Part shown: one piece after another, positions 16,901-24,516 of the stretch
How the letters are laid out: each line of letters begins with the position of its first letter
How positions within the stretch are numbered: position 1 is the first letter of the stretch
NCBI GenBank assembly: GCA_016235165.1
Contig: JACRLX010000002.1
Span: 124,001 to 188,000 of the forward strand
Length of the DNA stretch: 64,000 nucleotides
Direction: 5' to 3'
Origin: Rhodocyclales bacterium
GTDB taxonomy: Bacteria; Pseudomonadota; Gammaproteobacteria; Burkholderiales; Rhodocyclaceae
Made by a program: the position numbers and the translations under genes
The notes under the pieces: model-generated
What the model saw: the letters and a program-made list of their open reading frames with translations, nothing else
Database searches by the model: none
What the model was told of the DNA's origin: nothing

Positions 16901-17872
16901 CAATTCGGCCTCGGTTTCCTTGCGCCGTTCAACCTCGGACCTGAGAACCTCCTTGTCCAGCGATAGCTGTAGGGTTCGCAGTGCAACCTGCTCCCCCATT
17001 TCGGCGGATCGACGCAACAACAAATAGGTCAACAGCCCAACCAAACCACCGCCAGTAAGAAGCAAGGCCAGTTCAGCCAAGGCGATCGCCGGCACGTTCC
17101 AGGACAGGGGCAGACTTGCCCGCAACTGAAGGTAAGCACCTTTGGCAAAAGCAACTTCGTGATCGACGACCCGATCGCGCAACTCGCCGCCAAAGCTGGC
17201 AAGCAGCGCTGGCGTACCCGAATCGACGCGGAGAAGCAGCGCCAATGCAAACCCTTGCTTGTCAAGATCGCCAAGGCCAATAAACTCGGCAAGCTCGGTA
17301 CCCGACACCGAGATATTCACTTTCCCCCACTCTATCGCGGAGGCCCCCTGTTGCGACAACAGAATCTTGCGGCTGATCGTTATGCCGCCCGCAACGGGAG
17401 TCAGGATAAAAGCACCATCGGTGCGGAAGCTACCGCGAGCGTCGACACCAGACCATTGCGGGGGGGAATCCATGTCGGAGCCCAGATCCTTGGCCGACAT
17501 CCGCAGGTCTTCTCTGCGCAGACGAAAAGCACCCTGTCCAGCAGGTACGACTTCCAGGACATTTACAAGAGGATTGGCTCCCAGGAAATCCGCTGCGGAA
17601 ATACGCCAGGCATGCGAATCTGAATCCGACACCACACGGCCAGTCAGCGCCTCGGACGCAAGCACAATCTGCCGCAAGAACGTTTCAGCAACCTTAAGGC
17701 GAAAACGCAGGTCACCAATTGCATCCTCGGTTCGAGGCGCCAAACCGTGATGATCGCGCGCATAGTAGCTTCCGACGGGAACCACGAAGAGCGTCGCAGC
17801 CAAGACCGCAATCATCATCGCGCTGACTCGACTGGGTACCCTTTGCCGAATTTTGCTTATCAAGTTTGGCAA
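13901..17872 (-). CDS. Membrane PAS/GAF/GGDEF/EAL cyclic-di-GMP protein
   Basis: The 1323-residue sensor has a membrane helix near residues 17-37, a periplasmic domain to about 260, a second helix (ALAELALLLTGGGLVGLLTY), then PAS domains, a GAF-like region with several cysteines (KDACCRGEDGEFAPVHCRF), another PAS (FENSAEGVMITDRDNRILMV), GGDEF and EAL. The GGDEF site is intact (SRLGGDEFAIV), but no RxxD inhibitory site precedes it. In the EAL domain EALLRW is present, yet DDFG reads DNFG and AEGVE reads AAGVE, so phosphodiesterase activity is doubtful. Net diguanylate cyclase output is inferred. The start is a TTG at 17872 with a weak ribosome site; ATG codons at residues 19-20 are alternatives. 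Confidence 0.9.
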   Translation of the reverse strand: MPNLISKIRQRVPSRVSAMMIAVLAATLFVVPVGSYYARDHHGLAPRTEDAIGDLRFRLKVAETFLRQIVLASEALTGRVVSDSDSHAWRISAADFLGANPLVNVLEVVPAGQGAFRLRREDLRMSAKDLGSDMDSPPQWSGVDARGSFRTDGAFILTPVAGGITISRKILLSQQGASAIEWGKVNISVSGTELAEFIGLGDLDKQGFALALLLRVDSGTPALLASFGGELRDRVVDHEVAFAKGAYLQLRASLPLSWNVPAIALAELALLLTGGGLVGLLTYLLLRRSAEMGEQVALRTLQLSLDKEVLRSEVERRKETEAELKESHALLDSIFEYIPNMVVLKRASDLKVVRVNRLGELLLGQSKASLQGQSSRELYRGQQAENDTETDLAAIRDQVLVEIPEQRMSVPGEPARWIKMRKIALFDGSGKPSHVLGIGEDITTRKHLDEALTENLSFVEQLLAAIPSPVFFKDANLAYIGVNQAFEDFYGTSSEAMIGKTVFDIAPPDLAAVYDKADRELLASRGRQVYESKVRCADGTVKDVIFFKAVFSTTQAEVGGIVGILLDVTEQKDAQRHVLRLNRTLAVVSETNEAILRTRTSRQLIEETVEILHKSGGFPLTWVYSNDETLPAMAVVGAHPELAPRISDVLRKDACCRGEDGEFAPVHCRFFPSLGACDRTLVTETPPDFETLGLAHLPLRIAGRIAGGVCIVGSAEDLADGEEQGLLSSLAENLSHALESLEQERARQNAERKLELAAHVFENSAEGVMITDRDNRILMVNRRFSEITGYTADEVAGQSPSLLNSGQQDKAFYNNMWRSLTNRGEWHGEIRNRRKDGEVIVEWMNISAVKNEGGEIVNYVAVFSEITVHKTIKKRMQFLAHYDALTSLPNRILFSDRFEQSIIAARRSNRGTALMLVDLDRFDQINKSVGHSAGDSLLQEVAARLLASVDPGHCVSRLGGDEFAIVLSDIGSADDAAAAAVRIQQELGRALYVAETPLYISASIGIAVFPRDGSDAESLTKSADAAMYLAAEAGGNTYRFPQSSERPSEQIMLRERLQRAIEREELKVFFQPLISGETGRIVGAEALLRWFRPEAGYVSPEFFVPMLEEAGLAVRVGDWVLRTALEANAAWRKEFDSELFVAVNFCSAQTTDERVVEKLDALMRQLTFDPRFLNLEISEATLMRDAPAGLTLLHRLNDLGIRLSMDNFGTGYSSLSYLNRFPIDALKIDRSFIQDTPNDNEAVAITKTIIAMAHALNLKVIAAGVESASQVNFLRRIRCDVLQGYRFSQGVSAEDFAKLLAEGRNPGSFFPEAEGPERLHLVG

Positions 17873-18115
17873 GTCAATTCCAACTATTGAGAATTCAGTT
17901 CAGGGAATCACGCGACAAGCTCCACGCAGCCCCATGAAAACTAGACGTTATCGGCAATTCCCCAAAAAGGCTGACGTAGTATCCCCACTACCACTTTCGA
18001 CAAATAGCAACTTTGAGGCCTAAAACATGGGGGCAAGATTCGGACTGCGGGAGATAGGGAAGTTATCTCCAAACCGGTTAAAGATTGCAGTCCTCGCCGC
18101 GGTTTTACATGGGCG

Positions 18116-18140
18116 AAAAAAAGGGGCGTCGCCGCCCCTT
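18116..18140 (-). terminator. Rho-independent terminator after HiPIP
   Basis: On the minus strand GGGGCG-GCGA-CGCCCC forms a 6-bp GC stem with a 4-base loop followed by seven T. It lies 22 bases past the HiPIP stop and ends the minus-strand operon. The rest of the 290-base gap to 17872 shows no gene. Confidence 0.85.
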
Positions 18141-18162
18141 CTTGCAAAAACTCAGGACCTAA

Positions 18163-18426
18163 TCAGCCCTTCTTGGCCCAGGCAACGCAGTAGCCCTTCG
18201 GGGAAACTTCGGTGTCACCCGGGAAAATCTTGCAGCCACCCTTGTCGGTGGGGGACTTGCCAGGGACGAACTGTACGCAGGTGGCGCAGCTCTTGTCGCC
18301 TTCGGGGGAATCCTTGTACTTCATCGACGAACGCATTGCATCGTTCTTTGCGGCGATCGCAACCACGGGAATCATCGCGAGGGCGGCACCGCCCAGCTTG
18401 AGCATGTTACGACGGGACTGATCCAT
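18163..18426 (-). CDS. High-potential iron-sulfur protein (HiPIP)
   Basis: The 87-residue product carries one 4Fe-4S cluster and shuttles single electrons in the periplasm. A twin-arginine signal (QSRRNMLKLGGAALAMIP) directs folded export. The mature part has the HiPIP layout: tyrosine in MKYKD, then four cysteines in CATCVQF, GGCKIF and GYCVAW. GGAG lies upstream of the ATG. It is the last gene of the minus-strand electron-transfer set, followed by a strong terminator. A periplasmic partner for the cytochromes upstream is likely. Confidence 0.95.
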   Translation of the reverse strand: MDQSRRNMLKLGGAALAMIPVVAIAAKNDAMRSSMKYKDSPEGDKSCATCVQFVPGKSPTDKGGCKIFPGDTEVSPKGYCVAWAKKG

Positions 18427-18448
18427 TCTTTGGTTCTCCAGGTAAAGT

Positions 18449-18465
18449 CCCCCTAAGATTGGGGG
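18449..18465. other. CCCCC/GGGGG hairpin in HiPIP leader
   Basis: A 5-bp GC stem with a 7-base loop lies between the lipoprotein stop and the HiPIP ribosome site. No U-tract follows. It may stabilise a processed HiPIP transcript or attenuate read-through. Confidence 0.35.
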
Positions 18466-18521
18466 CCGGGCAATACTCTAGCAAAAATCGTGACAAACAA
18501 GAAACGCAAGCCACTCTGCGC

Positions 18522-19025
18522 TCAGCGTGAGTTGTGGTTCAAGGACGGATGAGTCACGGCAATCATCACGCCCCCAGCAGAACCTGTATTGACTTCAAAT
18601 GACACATTTTTGCGTCCGCCAACCTCCTGATCCATAACTGCGCGGAGAAATCGCCCGTCCTCCTCGTCGGCAGTTGCAACCACGATCCTGATAGGAAAAG
18701 CCGAGTACTCCGGAAGCGCACATATCCGGGCGATGTTGGCCAGCAATTGCCTTACGCCTTCGTGCCGTCGCTTCATCCCGTCAAGCGGAATTCGCAGATA
18801 AATCGAATCGTGATGTGTTTTCGGGGTCCGATCACTGATGAGCCGATGACTGAAGCCATCGGCCGCAATGGATTCGGACAATCGCTCCTGAATATCCTGG
18901 AATTCCGAGGCTGTATCAGCCCCCATCCGCCTCCCCGGAGCACACGCGGTCAGCACCAACAATATCGTCAATAGCGCAAGCCGAATTCGATGAATCGAAG
19001 ATCTTGCGCGAGGCCCGATGCTCAT
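18522..19025 (-). CDS. Small lipoprotein, unknown function
   Basis: The 167-residue product has a lipoprotein signal ending LLTILLVLTAC, so it should be lipid-anchored. The mature part contains no haem motif; it has an IRIVVATADEEDGRFLRAVM segment resembling the core of an OmpA-like or similar alpha/beta domain, but I cannot assign it. ATG 19025 has GGAG close upstream; ATG 19049 and 19073 are alternatives. Located between a trihaem cytochrome and HiPIP, it probably belongs to the same periplasmic or outer-membrane electron-transfer assembly. Confidence 0.65.
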   Translation of the reverse strand: MSIGPRARSSIHRIRLALLTILLVLTACAPGRRMGADTASEFQDIQERLSESIAADGFSHRLISDRTPKTHHDSIYLRIPLDGMKRRHEGVRQLLANIARICALPEYSAFPIRIVVATADEEDGRFLRAVMDQEVGGRKNVSFEVNTGSAGGVMIAVTHPSLNHNSR

Positions 19026-19086
19026 TGTCTCCAATACAGGCATATACATTCCAATAGGCAAGACGGCAACCATCCGTTTCGACCTG

Positions 19087-19761
19087 TCACTTCGGCTCCC
19101 GCTTCCGCTCCGTCACCGCGTGGGAAACGCTGTGACAGCGATCGCAGGAAAAAAAGGTGATGAATGCGACTCGATCATGGCACATCCCGCAGTACTTCCC
19201 ACGAAAGATTTCGCTCATGGTGATCTGATTTGCCCCTGCCTTCGGCAAGAAAGGATAGGGATGGCAGTTGACACAATCGAGCCACAGGGTATGCGAGAGA
19301 TGCGGGAACAGGACATTGGGCATTTCCCGCGTATTGGTCATCACGATATTCAGGTCGAAGGTCGACATGCGCTCGTCGGGACTCAATCCGGCACGGGGCG
19401 CAATTGCCCCGGATCTGAGCGCCATCATCCAGTCGGGAAATCCGGCGGCATCGCGCTTTACGCCCAGCATGGCATCGTCAAGCTTCTGGAGGCGATGGTA
19501 CTCCGGATTCGATTCGTCATGGATCGGATTGCGCACAATAGCCATCCTTGCCGGGTGCATTTCGCGCAATTCCGCCGGCGGCTGATCTGAAGTATTGCCT
19601 TCGTCCTCCACGGGAAGCACATTCGGCGCCGGTTTCAGCGCCGCAACAACGAAGGGATCGGCAGCAATCGATGCGCCGAACACCAGACCCAGCGCACCCA
19701 GCAATATTGCAGCTCCCGCTCGCCCTCGCCAAGCGTCCATCCGGAAATGGGACGGACGGCT
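19087..19761 (-). CDS. Trihaem c-type cytochrome, c7-like (type B)
   Basis: The 224-residue exported protein has three haem sites: CVNCH, CGMCH and CDRCH, all in the C-terminal ~80 residues, and distal-ligand histidines in FPHLSHTLWLDCVNCH. The N-terminal half (RMAIVRNPIHDESNPEYHRL) has no haem site. The C-terminal domain is the same type as those at 47565-48149 and 49034-50026. GTG 19761 is chosen for its AAGG ribosome site; ATG 19740 is possible. It follows the two propeller genes and probably accepts or donates electrons in the periplasm with HiPIP. Confidence 0.88.
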   Translation of the reverse strand, partial: SRPSHFRMDAWRGRAGAAILLGALGLVFGASIAADPFVVAALKPAPNVLPVEDEGNTSDQPPAELREMHPARMAIVRNPIHDESNPEYHRLQKLDDAMLGVKRDAAGFPDWMMALRSGAIAPRAGLSPDERMSTFDLNIVMTNTREMPNVLFPHLSHTLWLDCVNCHPYPFLPKAGANQITMSEIFRGKYCGMCHDRVAFITFFSCDRCHSVSHAVTERKREPK

Positions 19762-19815
19762 CACGAACTTACCTTGCCTGGCCTGAAAATGTGAAATGCC
19801 CAATAGGGCGTGGCG

Positions 19816-21027
19816 CTACTTCCCGCGCCGCAAGTGCGCCACGCCGCCATAACTCCCGACCCACAGGGCGCCGTCCGGTGACGAAGACATGGCAAACACG
19901 TTGTTCGCAAACAGGCCATCGGCAACGGTCAGCCCCTTGGCGAACTTGCCGTTCTGCCACCAGGTCAGGCCATTGTTGGTGCCAATCCAGAGTTTGCCGT
20001 CGAGATCGCGATGAAGAGAAAACACGTGGTTACCGGGCAAGCCCTCGGCGGTCGTGTAACTCTGCCACCGCTTGCCATCGAACCGTGACAGCCCTCCTCC
20101 CCAGGTACCGGCCCAAACCTGACCGTTGGCATCGGTGGCAAGCGCAACCACGTAGTTCGGGTTGTAGGCGACATCCACATCGCCTAGTCCCATCTCCTCC
20201 TTCTGTTTGGCGTGATGCACGGATTGCTTGCTCGGATCGGTCTTGAACGCAATATCCTTCTTGACACGCTCATACGAAGCTCCAAGACCCCGCGCGTGAT
20301 TCCAGTTCTCCCAGCGATTGTTGGCGAATCTTGCCATTCCGCCTTCGGTAGCCAGCCAGATCTCTCCATTTCGGCCTTCGACCAGGCCATACACCCAATC
20401 GTTGGGCAGGCCCCCCTTGGTGTTTTCAACGGTATAGAGATCCCACTTGCTGCGATCGTCGAGATGACCGCCGCGTACCCTGTTGACTCCGGACCAGGTG
20501 GCAATCCAGATATCACCGTTCCTGGCCGTGATCACTCCATAGACAAAGGCATCGCCAAGTCCCTCGGGGATGTTGTAGGTTTTCCACTGTCCCGATTTCT
20601 CGTCAAGCAAGGACAAGCCGCCGCCATAGGTGCCCACCGCAATTTTTCCCTTGACCCTGCCGACATAAAACATGCCATTGGACAAGAGTCCGTCCTTGGT
20701 ATCGAACAACTTGAAGCTGTCGTCCTTCGTGTTGTAGCGCACGACGCCGCTTGACGTGCCGACCCACACCACGCCCTGATCAATGTAGAGCGACTTGACG
20801 TTCTTGTTGCCAACGCGGAAGTGCACGAACTTGGCGGCCTGATCGACCTTGACCTTGCCTTCGCGTGCAGGCGGTGTTGGCGCCGGATGAACCGCCGCCC
20901 CAGCCTGGCCACCCGTATTGAGACCAGTCAAGGGGCGCGTTGCCGATGTTTCGGCAGCCCGAACACCACCCGCCGCGGCCGCCCAGAACCACGCAAGCGC
21001 ACAAAAGCCAGAGCCAATTCGTATCAT
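19816..21027 (-). CDS. Periplasmic beta-propeller with Reg_prop-type repeats (copy 2)
   Basis: The 403-residue product has a signal peptide ending GGVRAAE. The mature part contains repeated propeller blades of the kind found in sensor kinases: VWVGTSSGVVRYN, IWIATWSGVNRVRGG, IWLATEGGMARF, VWAGTWGGGLSRFDG, LWIGTNNGLTWW, LWVGSYGGVAHL. There is no kinase or membrane part, so it is a stand-alone propeller. ATG 21027 has GGAAG upstream. It is a paralogue of the next gene upstream (21048-22100), probably a tandem duplication. A protein-binding scaffold for the neighbouring cytochromes is inferred. Confidence 0.85.
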   Translation of the reverse strand: MIRIGSGFCALAWFWAAAAGGVRAAETSATRPLTGLNTGGQAGAAVHPAPTPPAREGKVKVDQAAKFVHFRVGNKNVKSLYIDQGVVWVGTSSGVVRYNTKDDSFKLFDTKDGLLSNGMFYVGRVKGKIAVGTYGGGLSLLDEKSGQWKTYNIPEGLGDAFVYGVITARNGDIWIATWSGVNRVRGGHLDDRSKWDLYTVENTKGGLPNDWVYGLVEGRNGEIWLATEGGMARFANNRWENWNHARGLGASYERVKKDIAFKTDPSKQSVHHAKQKEEMGLGDVDVAYNPNYVVALATDANGQVWAGTWGGGLSRFDGKRWQSYTTAEGLPGNHVFSLHRDLDGKLWIGTNNGLTWWQNGKFAKGLTVADGLFANNVFAMSSSPDGALWVGSYGGVAHLRRGK

Positions 21028-21047
21028 CGTGAACTTCCGCTTTGTTG

Positions 21048-22100
21048 TCACTTTTCCGCGATCCTCACAACACCGCCACGCGTCCCCACCCACAGGTTGC
21101 CTCCAGGGGTTACGGCAAGCGCATATACGTTTTCGTCAAACAGGCCATCCTTGATGCCAATGGTCTTCCATGTCTTGCCGTCGTACCTCGAAACTCCCTT
21201 GTCGGTACCAAACCAAAGCACGCCCTGCTCATCTTGCGCCATCGAATACACGATGTTTCCGGCAAGACCTTCCTTTGACGACCACGAGGTCCACTTCTTG
21301 CCGTCCCATCGGCTGACGCCGCCACCCCAGGTACCGGCCCAGACGCCACCATCTTTCGCAATCAGGATCGAAAAAACATAGTTGGGGTTATAGGAGGACA
21401 TGCCCTGTACCTGTGTTGTCAAGTCATGGCGGGTCCGCGTTCCCAGCCCGGTATTCGGACTGAGCGGAAGCCCCTCGGGATTCTCGGCCCCCAAACCGTC
21501 TTTGTGCGTCCATGACTTCCAGGTCTTGCCGTCGAGCACGGATACACCACCCTCGGTGCCGAACCAGACGCGACCGGCGCCATCGACGCCCAAGCCGTAA
21601 ACCCACTCGTTGATCAATTCCTTTACGTAGGTCCGAAACTTTCCGGTCTTCACGTTGAAACTATTCGCACCCGCCCAGGTACCGATCCAGAGATTGCCCT
21701 CCTTGTCGTTGGCAAAGGCATAGATCCAGTAGTCGGCAAGCCCATGCATGGGAAAGAAGGTCTTCCACTTTCCATCCTTGTAACGCGAGGCCCCGCCGGC
21801 ATTGGTGCCGAACCAGACGTGACCTTGGCTATCCTTGCCAAGCGCGAACACATACTCATTGGCCAAGCCATCCTTGCGCGTAAAGCTCCGCTTCGCCGCC
21901 GTGGTCTTCAGATCGATCTCCATTGCGCCAACGGACGTCCCGACCCAGAGCGAACCGGCCGCGCTGTCGTGCATCAGGGAGCGAACATAGGCACCCTTGC
22001 CTACGTCGAACCTGTCGATCACCTTCTCGCCAGCCTGCGACGGCAATCCCCAGCCCCACAGCAGGACAACGGAAAGCCAGGTCGTAATCCTCTGCCTCAT
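21048..22100 (-). CDS. Periplasmic beta-propeller with Reg_prop-type repeats (copy 1)
   Basis: The 350-residue product has a signal peptide (ITTWLSVVLLWGWGLPSQA) and blades such as LWVGTSVGAMEIDL, VWFGTNAGGASRYKDG, LWIGTWAGANSF, VWFGTEGGVSVLDG, VWAGTWGGGVSRWDG, LWFGTDKGVSRYDG and LWVGTRGGVVRI. About seven repeats are visible, enough for a closed propeller. It shares blade sequences and order with the gene downstream, separated by only 20 bases. It follows a monohaem cytochrome by 12 bases, so cytochrome and propeller are probably co-translated and may interact. Confidence 0.86.
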   Translation of the reverse strand: MRQRITTWLSVVLLWGWGLPSQAGEKVIDRFDVGKGAYVRSLMHDSAAGSLWVGTSVGAMEIDLKTTAAKRSFTRKDGLANEYVFALGKDSQGHVWFGTNAGGASRYKDGKWKTFFPMHGLADYWIYAFANDKEGNLWIGTWAGANSFNVKTGKFRTYVKELINEWVYGLGVDGAGRVWFGTEGGVSVLDGKTWKSWTHKDGLGAENPEGLPLSPNTGLGTRTRHDLTTQVQGMSSYNPNYVFSILIAKDGGVWAGTWGGGVSRWDGKKWTSWSSKEGLAGNIVYSMAQDEQGVLWFGTDKGVSRYDGKTWKTIGIKDGLFDENVYALAVTPGGNLWVGTRGGVVRIAEK

Positions 22101-22112
22101 TGGAAATTTCCT

Positions 22113-22427
22113 TTAGCGTAGTATGCGTGCATAACGAATTGCATCGAGTATTTCCTCGTCCTTGAGAATTCCCATGAAGGGAGGCATCAGGGTTTTACCC
22201 GTCTTCACGGACTGCATCAACGCCATATCCGGCTGCATCAGCCTGTCCTTGTTGGCGAAACTCGGCGCCTGCTGAATGACGGGGACGCCATTCAGGCCAT
22301 GGCACACCGAACAATGCGTGTTGTAAATGCGTTGCCCACGCTGAAGATCCACGGCCATCGCAACGGACGAAACCACAGGAAGTGACAGAAGCAACATGAG
22401 CCGTTTGTGAATTTGTCTACTTTTCAC
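22113..22427 (-). CDS. Monohaem cytochrome c
   Basis: The 104-residue exported protein has one haem site, THCSVCHGLNGVP, and a Met ligand candidate in KTLMPPFMGIL, the class I layout. GTG 22427 overlaps the upstream stop (GTGA), so translation is coupled to the Sel1 gene. Signal peptide LMLLLSLPVVSSVAMA. A soluble periplasmic carrier is likely. Confidence 0.92.
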   Translation of the reverse strand: MKSRQIHKRLMLLLSLPVVSSVAMAVDLQRGQRIYNTHCSVCHGLNGVPVIQQAPSFANKDRLMQPDMALMQSVKTGKTLMPPFMGILKDEEILDAIRYARILR

Positions 22428-23092
22428 TGTTTTTCCCCAGACCGCCTGCGTCCCTTGCGTTCCTTGACGCCTTTCAAGGCATCCAGCCTCTTCCTGTATT
22501 CGTCAGCTTTTGCGATATTTACCGTCAGACCATAACCACCCGCGCGATATGCGCCCTCCAGCACCTCGATCGCCGTCACGAAGCCGTCCTCCGCGGCCTG
22601 CATGATCCATTTCAAAGCCTCCGGTCCTTTGCGATCACCCTCGGGAATACCCAGATCCCCGTGAATATAGCCCGCGGCCAGCGCGGCTATCGCCGGCTTG
22701 TGGCCCGCTTCCGCGGCCCGGATGTATAGCTTGCGGGCTTCGACGACATTTTTGGCGACACCTTCTCCGGCAGCAAACATCGTGCCCAGACCAAAGATAC
22801 CGTCGAGGTTTCCGACCGCCGCTGCCTTCCGGTAATACGCAACCGCTTCATCGTCCTGATCCGCCGCATCGAGAATCGAAGCCAGCAAAGCCTGAGCCTG
22901 CGCGTGGCCGGCATCGGCCGCCCTGCGCAACACGGGTATGGCGGTAGCAAAATCAGCGCGCTGATACGACAGCATCCCGGCCGCGTAATCTTCGTCAATC
23001 CCCGCCCGTGCGCCCCCCAACATGCCAAGCATCAGCAGCGAGGCAACCAGCGACCGCCGCAGCGACGACGCCATCAAACTATCAAAAGCCAT
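22424..23092 (-). CDS. Exported Sel1-repeat protein
   Basis: The 222-residue product has a signal peptide (SLVASLLMLGMLGGARA) and five or so Sel1/TPR-like repeats with the AxxGxxxAxxxLG spacing: YAAGMLSYQRADFATAIPVL, AGHAQAQALLASIL, VGNLDGIFGLGTMF and AGHKPAIAALAAGYI. Sel1 repeats mediate protein contacts. It begins 44 bases after the response regulator stop. A scaffold role for cytochrome or propeller assembly is inferred. ATG 23092 has a G-rich ribosome site; ATG 23074 is possible. Confidence 0.85.
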   Translation of the reverse strand: MAFDSLMASSLRRSLVASLLMLGMLGGARAGIDEDYAAGMLSYQRADFATAIPVLRRAADAGHAQAQALLASILDAADQDDEAVAYYRKAAAVGNLDGIFGLGTMFAAGEGVAKNVVEARKLYIRAAEAGHKPAIAALAAGYIHGDLGIPEGDRKGPEALKWIMQAAEDGFVTAIEVLEGAYRAGGYGLTVNIAKADEYRKRLDALKGVKERKGRRRSGEKQ

Positions 23093-23136
23093 GCAACCCC
23101 CATTCAAATAACATATCCTGCGCACGACAAGGCAGA

Positions 23137-24504
23137 TCAATTCATGCCCATCGCCTCGAACTCATCGAGTTTGCGATACAAACTGGAGAGGCCGATTTCG
23201 AGCTGCGACGCCGCCGCCTTGCGATCGCCGCCGCACTCCTTGAGGACTCGGAAAATGATGTCAGCCTCGGCGCGCCGCACCTGCTCGCGCAAACTTCCGC
23301 CGGCCGCCGCGCTTCTCGGCTCCTGTGCCAAGGTATTGGATCTCGCCGACAAGCCCGGAGGCAAATCGGCAATCGTGATTCTTCCTCCGTCGGCCATGAT
23401 CAGGGCACGCCCAATCACGTTCTCCAGTTCCCTGAGATTTCCTGGCCAACGGTATTCCAATAACAGCTCCTCGGCCGCCGGATCGAGTTCAATGTCGGAA
23501 GCCCCCTTGATTTTTGCGGCATCCAGAAAGAAGCCTATCAGCCGCAATAAATCGTCGCCACGCTCACGAAGCGGCGGGAGATCGATGTGAAACTGCGATA
23601 TGCGGAAATAGAGATCTTCGCGGAAGGTTCCCGCGGCGATCATCGCCGGCAGGTCTCGATTGGTGGCGACGATGATTCGCGTATCCACCTTGCGCAACTG
23701 CTCGCTGCCAACCGGGCGAATCTCCTTGTCTTCGATCACATGCAGCATCTTGGTCTGCATATGCAAGGGCAATTCACCGATTTCGTCGAGGAAAAGGGTC
23801 CCGCTGTCGGCTTGGGCAAACAGGCCTTTCCGCGCTTGCGATGCACCGGTAAACGCACCCTTGGTATGGCCGAACAATTCGCTTTCGAGGAGGTTTTCCG
23901 GGATTGCGCTGCAATTCACCGGAATGAAAGGCGCTTCGGCTCTGGCGCTCTGATCATGTATCAGTCTGGCGAGTACCCCTTTCCCGGTGCCGCTCTCGCC
24001 GGTGACGAGAACCGTATTGTCGATGGCCGCAACACGGCCCGCCAGCCGCTCAACGGCCAGCATGGGCGCAGAACTGAACTTGAAGCGGGTGTTCTCGCGC
24101 TCGGCACTTACGAACTTGCGCAAGGCAACGTTCTCGGCCTTCAGCCCCAGGAGGGTTTGCGCCTGGCGCAAGCGGTAGAGCAGTTCCTCGCTGTCCACCG
24201 GCTTGACCATGTAGTCCATGGCGCCGGCACGCAAGGCCTCGACGGCCGTCTGCACGGATGCAAACGCGGTCACCATGATGAAAAGCGTCGGTATTCCCGA
24301 CCCCTTCATGCTGCGCACCAACTCCACGCCATCGCCATCCTGCATGCGTATGTCGCAAATGGCGACATCGAAATCCCCGCGGACCAGTTTTGCCGCCGCC
24401 TCCTTGACACCAGAGGCGCTATCCACCGAATAACCCGCGCGTCGAACCGTGGCTGCAATGATCTGCCGCAATGCAAGCTCGTCGTCGATGACCAGTACGT
24501 GCAT
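23137..24504 (-). CDS. NtrC-family sigma-54 response regulator
   Basis: The 455-residue protein has a receiver domain (residues 1-~120) with acidic VIDDE, phospho-acceptor Asp51 in AICDIRM and Lys in YMVKPVD. The AAA+ domain (~145-370) has Walker A TGESGTGKG, sigma-54 contact loop KGAFTGAS, Walker B GTLFLDEIGEL and R-finger-type LYFRIS. A Fis-type helix-turn-helix closes the protein (DRKAAASQLEIGLSSLYRKL). It should activate sigma-54 promoters when phosphorylated by the kinase encoded 12 bases upstream. Likely targets are the adjacent cytochrome/propeller genes and perhaps the multihaem locus at 54-58 kb. Confidence 0.95.
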   Translation of the reverse strand: MHVLVIDDELALRQIIAATVRRAGYSVDSASGVKEAAAKLVRGDFDVAICDIRMQDGDGVELVRSMKGSGIPTLFIMVTAFASVQTAVEALRAGAMDYMVKPVDSEELLYRLRQAQTLLGLKAENVALRKFVSAERENTRFKFSSAPMLAVERLAGRVAAIDNTVLVTGESGTGKGVLARLIHDQSARAEAPFIPVNCSAIPENLLESELFGHTKGAFTGASQARKGLFAQADSGTLFLDEIGELPLHMQTKMLHVIEDKEIRPVGSEQLRKVDTRIIVATNRDLPAMIAAGTFREDLYFRISQFHIDLPPLRERGDDLLRLIGFFLDAAKIKGASDIELDPAAEELLLEYRWPGNLRELENVIGRALIMADGGRITIADLPPGLSARSNTLAQEPRSAAAGGSLREQVRRAEADIIFRVLKECGGDRKAAASQLEIGLSSLYRKLDEFEAMGMN

Positions 24505-24516
24505 CCGTTGTCGCTC

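Noticed and set aside
19816-22100. Two-component sensors with Reg_prop domains
   Set aside because: Both proteins end after the propeller and have no membrane, kinase or receiver part. They are exported propellers.
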